Assembly (NCBI RefSeq): GCF_022678645.1
Contig: NZ_JALBWV010000030.1
Span: 1 to 64,000 of the forward strand
Length of the DNA stretch: 64,000 nucleotides
Direction of reading: 5' to 3'
From: Saccharopolyspora soli
GTDB lineage: Bacteria; Actinomycetota; Actinomycetes; Mycobacteriales; Pseudonocardiaceae
Of this stretch, positions 44,556 through 51,922 are shown in pieces (positions within the stretch are counted from its first letter, which is position 1; the number at the start of each line of letters is the position of its first letter). The position numbers were made by a program, and so were the translations under genes. The notes under the pieces were generated by a model that saw only the letters and a list, made by a program, of their open reading frames with translations, was not told the origin of the DNA and ran no database searches.

Positions 44556-45602
44556 ATGAATCGTGAGCAGCGTGGTGTCGTGCAGGCCGTGTCGGTGATC
44601 GCGGCGTTGCTCTGGGTCGGGCTCGGATTGCGGTTCGGCTGGCCGGTCTGGTTGTGCATCGCATTGGTGATCGCGACGATCGTGGCTCCGTGGTTGGTGA
44701 TCTGGCGATATCGGCGATGGCGGGCACCGAAACGCGTTCCGCCCCAGCCGGTAGAGCCCGCCCAGCGTCCGGAACCACCGCGGACGAACGAGCGGTCCGT
44801 ATCGGGCGTGTCGCTGCGCAGCGCGCATCCCGATTACCGATTCCTGTTCTCCGGCAAGGTGATCTGGTACGCACAGCCGAACGCGCCGGGGTTGCCGCAC
44901 GCCGATCCGGGCGGGCTCGCAGTCGATCTGATCCTGGCGCAGGCGGCGCAGTTCGTCGCGGAAGTCGCCCCGGACGAGGGAGAACTCGCGCGGCACCGGT
45001 TGACCGCCGCGCTGGGCGCGCAACGCTCGGACCCCGCCGGGCAGATTTCTGCTTGGGCCAGCGAGGTTCGGCTCGAACTGCCCGAAGCCGACGCGGAGCG
45101 AATACGGCGGCTGGTGGATGCCCGCAAGGACGCCGAACTCTGGGAGCGGGCCCGCGACCACGAGCGCGAGAAGCGGGCGTACCTGGCCGATGACGTGCTG
45201 AAAAACCCCGGTAGCGCGTTGGTTTGGTGGTTGGCGCGAGGGGACGGCGACGTCGACGAGGCGGTTCGGCAGATCGGCAACCTGCGGAGACTGACCGCGG
45301 CGGCGCACGACACCCGGATCCCGGACCCGGACTTCAACGCTCCACATTGGATCGGACCGGTGCCCAACGGGATGCATTCGTTCCTGTTGGAGGAGTTCGA
45401 GTTCAACGGCAGCGGCATGGGCGCCTCGCAACACGTGTTGGCCGCGATCGAAGGACTGGCCGCCGGAGAGGAACGCGCGGCGCTGAGCCGCCGGTTGGCC
45501 GAGGTGCTGGCCGCACACGGCCACCACGAGCTGGCCGAACTGGTCCGGGACCGCTTCGACGCATCCGACCGGCAGCAGCTGCCCGATTCGGAAGCGTCCT
45601 GA
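44556..45602 (+). CDS. Membrane protein with large cytoplasmic helical domain
   Basis: The 348-residue protein has two N-terminal transmembrane helices (VSVIAALLWVGLGLRFGW and IALVIATIVAPWLVIW), a Pro-rich linker and about 270 residues of mostly helical charged sequence with NGSGMGASQHVLAAIEGLAA near the end. I do not recognise a family. The ATG 44556 is preceded by GGGGAGGGA. The C-terminal domain is probably cytoplasmic. Confidence 0.65.
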   Translation: MNREQRGVVQAVSVIAALLWVGLGLRFGWPVWLCIALVIATIVAPWLVIWRYRRWRAPKRVPPQPVEPAQRPEPPRTNERSVSGVSLRSAHPDYRFLFSGKVIWYAQPNAPGLPHADPGGLAVDLILAQAAQFVAEVAPDEGELARHRLTAALGAQRSDPAGQISAWASEVRLELPEADAERIRRLVDARKDAELWERARDHEREKRAYLADDVLKNPGSALVWWLARGDGDVDEAVRQIGNLRRLTAAAHDTRIPDPDFNAPHWIGPVPNGMHSFLLEEFEFNGSGMGASQHVLAAIEGLAAGEERAALSRRLAEVLAAHGHHELAELVRDRFDASDRQQLPDSEAS

Positions 45603-45612
45603 GCACCCTGTG

Positions 45613-45633
45613 CAATTCCTCGCGAAATTGCGC
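45613..45633. repeat. CGCGAAATT palindromic repeat, copy 1
   Basis: A 21-base sequence containing AATTcCTCGCGAAATT, ten bases after the membrane-protein gene and ahead of the convergent DUF72 gene. It matches 56865-56885 with a single difference. It may be a terminator or regulatory palindrome. Confidence 0.5.
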
Positions 45634-45637
45634 GCGT

Positions 45638-46522
45638 TCACCCGGCGGTGCGTTTGGCGAGGGCTATCGCGTCGTGGGGGGCGTGGGCCTTCACGTCGTT
45701 GTCGAAGTAGGCGTAGACGTCGCGGCCCTTGGTCGTCGGGGCTGGTTCGGCCACCGTGTGCTCGGTCTCGGGGCACTCGCCCGCGTGCCAGGCGAGCATC
45801 AGTTTCGCCCAGCGGTCCAGGTCCTTCGCCGTGTAGCCGCTGGCGTACAGCTCCTCCGCACCGTGCAGTCGGACGTAGACGAAGTCGCTCGTGACGTCTT
45901 CGAGGTGCGGCCAGTCGCCCGCCGCGTCCGCGACGACCAGGCCGATGTCGTGGCTGCGGAGCAGCTCGACCACCTCGGGCGCGGCGAAGTCCGGGTGGCG
46001 GACTTCGAGCGCGTGGCGCAGCGGGCGGTCCGCATCGGTCTTGGTGAGCGCACGGCCCGACAAGCGGTCGTCGTGCCGCGAGGCCAGCGCAGCGGCCGCA
46101 GCGGTGCTGCGGGGGAGGAGGCGGAAGAACGCCGTCAGGCGTTCGACGTCGACGCCCAGCGACGGCGGGAGCTGCCAGAGCAGCGGCCCGAGCTTGGCGC
46201 CGAGGGCGAGGACGCCGGAGGCGAAGAAGTTCGCCAGCGGCGTTTCGACGTCGCGGAGCTTCTTCATGTGGGTGATGTAGCGGCTTCCCTTGACCGCGAA
46301 CAGGAAATCGTCCGGGGTCTGCTCGGCCCAGCGGCGGTAGTGCTCCGGTCGTTGCAGCGAGTAGAACGATGCGTTGATCTCGGTGGAGCCGAGCCGGTGC
46401 GACAGGTATTCGAGCTCACCACCGCGTCGCAGATCGTGCGGGTAGAACGGACCGTGCCAAGGGCCGTACACCCAGCCGGAAGTGCCGATCCGGATCCTGC
46501 GCGACGTCGACCGAGCTCGCAT
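45638..46522 (-). CDS. DUF72 (YecE-like) TIM-barrel protein
   Basis: The 294-residue protein begins RIRIGTSGWVYGPWHGPFYP, the DUF72 signature, with EINASFYSLQRPEHYRRWAE, FLFAVKGSRYITH and YAYFDNDVKAHAPHDAIAL following in the standard order. DUF72 proteins are TIM-barrel proteins of unknown function. The start ATG 46522 is the usual N-terminus. Convergent with the membrane-protein gene. Confidence 0.88.
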   Translation of the reverse strand: MRARSTSRRIRIGTSGWVYGPWHGPFYPHDLRRGGELEYLSHRLGSTEINASFYSLQRPEHYRRWAEQTPDDFLFAVKGSRYITHMKKLRDVETPLANFFASGVLALGAKLGPLLWQLPPSLGVDVERLTAFFRLLPRSTAAAAALASRHDDRLSGRALTKTDADRPLRHALEVRHPDFAAPEVVELLRSHDIGLVVADAAGDWPHLEDVTSDFVYVRLHGAEELYASGYTAKDLDRWAKLMLAWHAGECPETEHTVAEPAPTTKGRDVYAYFDNDVKAHAPHDAIALAKRTAG

Positions 46523-46576
46523 GACCCTTCCAACGGTACCCGCCCGCCGAGCTGTCGGTTCGCCGTCGCCGACTCC

Positions 46577-47740
46577 TCAGCGGAGGGTGACAGGCAGAGT
46601 CCGCAGGCCGCGGTTGCGGAACGAGTTCCGCCACTGGAGCTCTTCCTCGGGCACCGCCAGCGCCAGGTGCGGGAACCTGCCCAGCAGGGTGCCGAGGGCG
46701 ACCTCCGCCTCCATCCGCGCCAGCGAGGCTCCGAGGCAGTAGTGCGGTCCGTGGCCGAAGGCGAGGTGCGGGTTGTCCTCGCGGCCGGGGTCGAGGCGGC
46801 TCGGATCGACGTACTGGTCCGGGTCGTGGTGCGCCGAGACCACGGAGAGCAGCACCGTTTCCCCGGCCGGGATGGACACGCCGCCGATCTCGACGTCGGT
46901 CACCGGGAAGCGGCGGATCGCCAGCTGCGGGGGCGGGTCGAACCGCAGCAGTTCGTCCACAGTGGTCGTTGAAACTCCTTGGCGCGCCTTTGCGAGCGCC
47001 GCTGGCCGGGCCAACAGCGCCGCAAGACCGTTGCCCAGCAGGTTCACCGTGTTCTCGTAGCCCGCGAACAGCACCAGGAAGGTCGCGGAGGTCAACTCGT
47101 CCTCGGTCAGCCGATCCTCCTCGTCGCGCAGTTCGATGAGCGCGCTCAGGAAGTCGGTGCCGGGCTTGGCGCGTTTCGCCGCGATCAGGTCGAGCAGGTA
47201 GCGGTGCAGCGAGCCGAGCGCCTCGGTCGCCTGCTGCGGGGTTTCGGGCGCGAGCAGGCCGTCCGTCCAGGATCGGAAGTCCGGCCGGTCGGCGGTGTCC
47301 ACGCCGAGCAGTTCGCAGATCGCCGTGATCGGCAGTGGCGCGCAGTAGGCGGGCAGCAGATCCGCTTCTTCCTGCCCGTCCAGGGCGTCCAGCAGTTCGT
47401 CGGCGATCTGCTGGATCCGCGGCCGCAGCGGTTCGATCCGGCGCGGCGCGAACGCCTTGCCGATCAGGCGGCGCAGCCTGGTGTGCTCGGGTGCGTCCAT
47501 GTTCAGCAGGTTGGCGTCCAGCGCGGGCGGCAGCGAGAAGTCGCGGTAGCCGCCGTTGGAGTGCTTCTTGTCCAGCGACAGCCGCGGGTCGGCCAGCGCC
47601 GCGCGCACGTCGGCATAGCGGGTGACCAACCAGATCGACGTGCCGTCCGGGGCGGTGGCGCGGTGCACCGGACCTTGTTCGCGCAGGCGCGCGTAAGTGG
47701 CTCGGGGCGCGGTGATGAATGCGGAGTCGATCTCGATCAC
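46577..47740 (-). CDS. Cytochrome P450, second type
   Basis: The 387-residue P450 has the I-helix LVLFAGYENTVNLLG, an EELLRF-like ExxR (VDELLRF) and FGHGPHYCLGASLARMEA with the heme Cys. Only about 30-40% of residues appear shared with the P450 at 41.2 kb, so they are not a recent duplication. GTG 47740 was chosen by family length; no clear ribosome site is visible. It diverges from phnD across 140 bases. The substrate is unknown. Confidence 0.88.
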   Translation of the reverse strand: MIEIDSAFITAPRATYARLREQGPVHRATAPDGTSIWLVTRYADVRAALADPRLSLDKKHSNGGYRDFSLPPALDANLLNMDAPEHTRLRRLIGKAFAPRRIEPLRPRIQQIADELLDALDGQEEADLLPAYCAPLPITAICELLGVDTADRPDFRSWTDGLLAPETPQQATEALGSLHRYLLDLIAAKRAKPGTDFLSALIELRDEEDRLTEDELTSATFLVLFAGYENTVNLLGNGLAALLARPAALAKARQGVSTTTVDELLRFDPPPQLAIRRFPVTDVEIGGVSIPAGETVLLSVVSAHHDPDQYVDPSRLDPGREDNPHLAFGHGPHYCLGASLARMEAEVALGTLLGRFPHLALAVPEEELQWRNSFRNRGLRTLPVTLR

Positions 47741-47880
47741 GACATTGAACCTACGCGAGATGTCAGGGCAGATGCGTTGGAACGTCCCCGAGCGTTCGAT
47801 TGCGCGTAACCCGGAACCGACGGCCGCTCCATCTGCCTTCCGCACGCTGGCGGCGCACGTTAGCTATGGAAGGACCTGGC

Positions 47881-48819
47881 ATGTTCAACGTATCCCGGCG
47901 GTTGCTCACCGTGCTGGCCTGTGTGGCGCTGCCGTTGGGCCTGGCCGCCTGCGGCCCGAGCGCGGCGACCGATCAGAGCAGCACGCGCAACCCCGACGAG
48001 CTGGTGTTCGCGTCCATCCCGTCCGAGGAGTCCACCAGCCTGGAGCAGGAGTTCAAGCCGCTCATCGACATGCTGTCGAAGGAGACCGGCAAGAAGATCC
48101 GCATCGAGAAGGCCACCGACTACGCGGCGGTCATCGAGGGCCAGCGCACCGGCAAGGTCGATATCGCGATGTACGGACCGCTGTCCTACGTGGTGGCGCG
48201 CAACAGCGGGGTCCGGATCACCCCGCTCGGTGCGCAGGTCGAGACCCCGGGCTCCGTACCCGGATACCGGTCGTACGGGCTGGTCAAGGCCGATTCCCCG
48301 ATCCAGCGTCTGGAGGATTTCCGGGGCAAGCAGGTCTGCTTCGTGGACCCCAACTCGACCTCCGGCTACCTGTACCCGAAGGCGGCGCTGCAGACCGCTG
48401 GTATCGACGTCGCACGGGACATCAAGCCGGTGATGGCTGGTGGTCACGACGCATCCGCGCTGGCGATTAACAGCGGCCAGTGCGACGCCGGATTCGCCTA
48501 CGACACCATGGTCGACAAGCAGCTGCCGGAGAAGGGCAGCCTCAAGCCGGGCGACCTGCGGGTGGTGTGGCGTTCGGACGTGATCCCAGGTTCACCGGCA
48601 GCGGTCTCCGACGACCTGGACCCGGCGCTGAAGGGCAAGATCGTCGAGGCGTTCAAGACCAAGGCGAACGCCGACTACCTCAAGGCCAACGGTTTCTGCA
48701 CCGACAAGTGCGACATCGGCGGCTACTGGGGCTTCGTCCCGGCTGACGACGCGACGTTCAACAGCGTCCGCGACGTATGCAACATCACCCGCGAAAAGCA
48801 GTGCACCGAGGGCAGCTGA
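47881..48819 (+). CDS. phnD: Phosphonate ABC transporter substrate-binding lipoprotein PhnD
   Basis: The 312-residue lipoprotein has a signal sequence with the lipobox LAAC at residues 20-23 and the PhnD-type fold: DYAAVIEGQRTGKVDIAMYG, FRGKQVCFVDPNSTSGYLYP and WRSDVIPGSPAAVSDDLDPA. It would capture phosphonates or phosphite at the outer membrane face of the cell membrane. GGAAGGA lies eight bases before the ATG. Unusually, no phnC (ATPase) or phnE (permease) gene follows; the next gene, after a strong terminator, is phnF. A transporter encoded elsewhere must complete it. Confidence 0.9.
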   Translation: MFNVSRRLLTVLACVALPLGLAACGPSAATDQSSTRNPDELVFASIPSEESTSLEQEFKPLIDMLSKETGKKIRIEKATDYAAVIEGQRTGKVDIAMYGPLSYVVARNSGVRITPLGAQVETPGSVPGYRSYGLVKADSPIQRLEDFRGKQVCFVDPNSTSGYLYPKAALQTAGIDVARDIKPVMAGGHDASALAINSGQCDAGFAYDTMVDKQLPEKGSLKPGDLRVVWRSDVIPGSPAAVSDDLDPALKGKIVEAFKTKANADYLKANGFCTDKCDIGGYWGFVPADDATFNSVRDVCNITREKQCTEGS

Positions 48820-48835
48820 CGCGATTGGGTGATGA

Positions 48836-48882
48836 GTGAGGGGCACCTGTGACCCAGTTACTTGGTCACGGGTGCCCTTCAC
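48836..48882. terminator. GTGARGGGCACC-family palindrome after phnD
   Basis: GTGAGGGGCACCTGTGACC at 48836 pairs with GGTCACGGGTGCCCTTCAC at 48864-48882 apart from two G-T or mismatch positions. It separates phnD from the phnF-M unit, so these are probably separate transcripts. Confidence 0.7.
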
Positions 48883-48908
48883 TCCGAAAAACCCACACGC
48901 GTTGGTGA

Positions 48909-48931
48909 CAAGTGTTCGGGTTGTTCACTTG
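48909..48931. promoter_or_regulatory. CAAGTG-N11-CACTTG inverted repeat upstream of phnF
   Basis: A six-base inverted repeat lies about 65 bases before phnF. Overlapping it, GTTCACTTGC at 48923 matches a single actinomycete PHO-box unit at nine of ten positions, but the required second unit eleven bases away is poor. It could be a PhnF operator or a degenerate PhoP site. Confidence 0.4.
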
Positions 48932-48995
48932 CGCGGTTCTGGGCGTTGGGGCTTGGGAAGTTGTTCGGACAAGGTCGTCGCGCAGGCTTCCGGAC

Positions 48996-49727
48996 GTGGT
49001 CAGAAGCCGGTATGTGGAGATAGCCGACACGCTCGCCGCCGAGCTGGCCGAGCTCCCCGCGGGGAGCCGGATCGCCGGTGAGCACGAGATCGCCGCGCGT
49101 TTCCAGGTGGGGCGGGCCGCGGCCCGCGCCGCGATGCAGGAACTGGAACAACGGCTGCTGGTGCGCCGGGTGCGCGGCGCCGGAACGTTCGTGAACCGGC
49201 GCATCGACTACGTGATCTCCCAGCGCCGGGTTCCGTCGTGGCACCAGACCGTGCGCGAGGCCGGTGCCGTGCCGCGGTCGGTCGTGCGCGATGTGCGGCG
49301 CGTGCCGCTGCCCGCGGCCGAGGCCGCGCGGCTGGAGCGGCCCGCCGGTAACCCGGCGAGCCTGCTGATCCGCCAGTACTACGTCGACGACCTGCTGTAC
49401 GGCTGGGCCAACGAGTGGATCCCGGTCGACGTGCTGGCCGACATCGACATCGCGGTGCACGCCGTCGAGTCGGTCGACTCGATCCTGCGCCAGATGAGCA
49501 AGGTGCAGCCGGTCCGGGCCTGGTGCCGGGTCAGCTACGCGCTGCCGGAACCCGAGGTCGTGGCCGGACTGGAGACCGAGTCCGGCCGACCGGTGTGGCT
49601 GGTGGAAAGCGTCAGCCGGGACGCCGCGAGCGGCGTCCCGGTGCTGTGCAGCCGGACGTGGTCGCGCCCAGATTCCGCCCGGATCGTCGTCGAGATGGAC
49701 GGGCCGTACCAACCGGAGGACGAGTGA
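48996..49727 (+). CDS. phnF: PhnF-like GntR/UTRA regulator of phosphonate metabolism
   Basis: The 243-residue protein has an N-terminal GntR winged helix (RIAGEHEIAARFQVGRAAAR followed by RRVRGAGTFVN) and a UTRA effector domain (PSWHQTVREAGAVPRSVVRD). Together with its place at the head of the phn operon this identifies PhnF. The GTG at 48996 was chosen because it starts the conserved region; GTG/ATG codons upstream are possible and no good ribosome site is seen. Its end overlaps phnG by four bases (GTGA). Confidence 0.88.
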   Translation: MVRSRYVEIADTLAAELAELPAGSRIAGEHEIAARFQVGRAAARAAMQELEQRLLVRRVRGAGTFVNRRIDYVISQRRVPSWHQTVREAGAVPRSVVRDVRRVPLPAAEAARLERPAGNPASLLIRQYYVDDLLYGWANEWIPVDVLADIDIAVHAVESVDSILRQMSKVQPVRAWCRVSYALPEPEVVAGLETESGRPVWLVESVSRDAASGVPVLCSRTWSRPDSARIVVEMDGPYQPEDE

Positions 49728-50140
49728 ACAGGGAACAGCGGGTTGCGCTGCTCGCCGTGGCCGAACCGGCCGAGGTGATCGAGTTGGCCGACGGCTGCCT
49801 CGCGGCCGGGCCGCCGCCGACCGTACTGGTGGGACCGGAGATCGGCACCGTGTCGGTGCAGGTGCGGGAACCGATCGTGCGGGACCGGTTCCTGCTCGGC
49901 GATGTGCTCGCCTGCCGGGCCGAGGTGGAGTTGGACGGGGCGCGCGGCTGGGCGATGCGGCTGGGCGACGACCGGGCCGCCACGCTCGCCGCCGCGATCC
50001 TGGACGCCGCGGTGGAGTCCGGGCGGGCGCGGGCCGAGGTCGACCAGCTCTGCGCGCGGGTCCAAGAGCGGCAGCAGTTGGCCGAGGACACCGAATGGGC
50101 CGAGTTGGCACCGACGATCGTCGAGTTCGAGGAATTGTGA
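49724..50140 (+). CDS. phnG: PhnG, subunit of the C-P lyase core complex
   Basis: The 138-residue protein aligns with PhnG along its length (REQRVALLAVAEPAEVIELA, VRDRFLLGDVLACRAEVELD, GDDRAATLAAAILDAAVESG). With PhnH, PhnI and PhnL it catalyses displacement of adenine from ATP by phosphonate to form 5-triphosphoribosyl-alpha-1-phosphonate. GTG start overlaps the phnF stop; the stop overlaps phnH (TGATG). Confidence 0.9.
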   Translation: MNREQRVALLAVAEPAEVIELADGCLAAGPPPTVLVGPEIGTVSVQVREPIVRDRFLLGDVLACRAEVELDGARGWAMRLGDDRAATLAAAILDAAVESGRARAEVDQLCARVQERQQLAEDTEWAELAPTIVEFEEL

Positions 50141-50673
50141 TGACCGCTTCCCTGTCGCCTGAGAAGGCACAACTGGTCTTCCGCGCGGTGCTGGACGCGC
50201 TGGCCAGGCCGGGCGAGGTGCTGCGCTTGCCGGAGAGCCCGGTGCCCGCACCGCTGCTGCCGGTGCTGGCGCTGGCGGATCTGGACACCCCGGTGCACGT
50301 CGACGACTGGGCCGATGTCGTCCGCACGCAGACCGCCGCGCCGATCGTCGACCGCTCCGGTGCGCGGCTGGCGGCGCTGCTCAAGCCGTTCGGCGAGTTG
50401 TCCGGTTTCCGCGTCGGCAGTGCCGCCGCGCCGGAAGAGGCAGCGTTGGTTTCCGTTGCGGTGCAAGGCTTCGGCGCGGGTCCGGCGCTGCGGCTGAGCG
50501 GCCCCGGTGTGCCTGGGCAGCGCGAATTGCGGGTGTCCGGCCTGCCCGCGGACTTCGTCGCGCAGCGGCGGAACCTGATCGCCTTCCCGGCCGGTCCCGA
50601 CCTGCTGCTGGTCGACCCCGCTGGCGAACTGGTCGGGCTGCCGCGCTCCACCCGAGTCGAGGAAGGTGCCTGA
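50140..50673 (+). CDS. phnH: PhnH, subunit of the C-P lyase core complex
   Basis: The 177-residue protein shows the PhnH pattern: SPEKAQLVFRAVLDALARPG near its start, then LALADLDTPVHVDDW, and NLIAFPAGPDLLLVDPAGEL near the C-terminus. PhnH folds like a PLP-dependent transferase domain but lacks PLP and forms part of PhnGHIJ. It overlaps phnG and phnI by one base each, so translation is probably coupled. Confidence 0.9.
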   Translation: MTASLSPEKAQLVFRAVLDALARPGEVLRLPESPVPAPLLPVLALADLDTPVHVDDWADVVRTQTAAPIVDRSGARLAALLKPFGELSGFRVGSAAAPEEAALVSVAVQGFGAGPALRLSGPGVPGQRELRVSGLPADFVAQRRNLIAFPAGPDLLLVDPAGELVGLPRSTRVEEGA

Positions 50674-51782
50674 TGGGATATTCCGGAGTTCGCGGCGGGA
50701 TGAGCGCCATCCTGGCCGCCGAGCGGCTGGTGCGCCGGTCGCGGGATCACGCCCCGGCGGGCTGGGCGAGCACCGAGCAGATCGTGCTGCGGTTCCGCCT
50801 GGCCGTCGATCGGATCATGGGTGAGGCCGGGCTCTACGACCCGCCGACCGCCGCCGATGCTTTCCGGCAGGCCGAAGGGGATGTGCTGGAGGCGGCGCAC
50901 TTGGTCCGGGCGCACCGGTCGACGCTGCCGAGGTTGGCGGTCACCGAGCCGGTCGATCCGGACGAGATGGTGGTGCTGCGCCGCATCGTCCCGGCCAACC
51001 GCACCCCGGACGGCCCGCAGTTGCTCGGCCGCACCACCGACTACACCGGCCGACTCCTGGAACGCCCGGACGGCGCGCCGGAACCCACCGAGTCCACAGT
51101 GGATGAACAGGTCGAGCGCACCGCGGAACAGCGCCACCCACGTCGCTTCTACCAACTGCTCCGCGACCTCGACCTGGTCGTGGAGCACGGCGAGCGGGTC
51201 GAGGACCCCGAGCCGTTCGACATCACCCGGCGGGCCGCCCGCCCACCGGCACCGCGCTCGGCGGTGCTGTCCAGCATGGCTCGCGCGGAAACCGGTGCGC
51301 TGGTCGGGCTTTGGTACCGGTCCGTCCTCGGCCCGGACGGCGACGTCCACGAGATCACCCTCGGCGACACCCGGCACGGCCGCGTCCCGCTGCGGGTCGT
51401 CCACCCGCACACCGGAAAACAGGTGCGGATCGGGCAGATCCGGGTGACCGAGGTGGAGGGCATCGAGGACCTCGACGGCGCCGACGAGGACCGCACCCGT
51501 TTCGACGTCGGCTACGGGCTGTGCTTCGGGCACAACGAGCGCAAGGCGATCGCGATGGCGAACCTGGACATCGCCTGGCGCCGGGCCGCACCGGACAGCC
51601 CGCTGGAGCAGTTGCTGCTGCTCACCACCGACGGCCTGGACTCCGGGGGTTTCCTGGAGCACCTCAAGCTGCCGCACTACGTGACGTTCCGGTCCATGGT
51701 GGACCGCAAGATCGCCCGGCGGAAAGCGCGGAACTCGACCGAGCCGCGCGTGCCAGAGCCGTTCGGGAAGGAGTGCCGATGA
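50673..51782 (+). CDS. phnI: PhnI, nucleosidase-like subunit of the C-P lyase core complex
   Basis: The 369-residue protein begins MGYSGVRGGMSAILAAERLV, the conserved PhnI N-terminus, and continues through LPRLAVTEPVDPDEMVVLRR and VGYGLCFGHNERKAIAMANL to LPHYVTFRSMVDRKIARRKA. PhnI carries the nucleosidase activity of the complex. Normal length. Its stop overlaps the start of the first small peptide-coding cassette (ATGA), and AAGGAG near its end serves that start. Confidence 0.92.
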   Translation: MGYSGVRGGMSAILAAERLVRRSRDHAPAGWASTEQIVLRFRLAVDRIMGEAGLYDPPTAADAFRQAEGDVLEAAHLVRAHRSTLPRLAVTEPVDPDEMVVLRRIVPANRTPDGPQLLGRTTDYTGRLLERPDGAPEPTESTVDEQVERTAEQRHPRRFYQLLRDLDLVVEHGERVEDPEPFDITRRAARPPAPRSAVLSSMARAETGALVGLWYRSVLGPDGDVHEITLGDTRHGRVPLRVVHPHTGKQVRIGQIRVTEVEGIEDLDGADEDRTRFDVGYGLCFGHNERKAIAMANLDIAWRRAAPDSPLEQLLLLTTDGLDSGGFLEHLKLPHYVTFRSMVDRKIARRKARNSTEPRVPEPFGKECR

Positions 51783-51922
51783 CGCCCCCTGTGTCAACCT
51801 CAGTCGTCCCGAACCGCACCTCAGGGGAACGTGACGCAAACCAGCCACGAGAAACCATGAAACGCCGAGAACGGCTGGGCGCGACCACAACTGTGAAATG
51901 CGGAGAGGCGGAACAGCGATGA
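51779..51922 (+). CDS. sORF1: 47-residue peptide cassette between phnI and phnJK
   Basis: A short gene starting MTPPVSTSVVPNRTSGERDA and ending in VKCGEAEQR. It starts on ATGA overlapping the phnI stop, behind AAGGAG, and its own stop overlaps the start of phnJK (ATGA). It ends with GGAGAGG, the ribosome site for phnJK. It matches the three cassettes at 54.46-54.87 kb in length and frame while differing at many bases. The product is polar, lacks hydrophobic segments and resembles no family I know. It could be a real peptide or merely the translated part of a repeat that preserves coupling. Confidence 0.55.
   Translation: MTPPVSTSVVPNRTSGERDANQPRETMKRRERLGATTTVKCGEAEQR

Noticed and set aside
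41239-47740. A specialised-metabolite gene cluster suggested by two P450 genes
   Set aside because: No polyketide, peptide or terpene synthase, and no tailoring or resistance genes occur between them; the P450s are isolated.
47741-47880. A PHO box upstream of phnD
   Set aside because: I could not find two GTTCAYC-type 11-base repeats in this region; only a single unit-like match occurs upstream of phnF.
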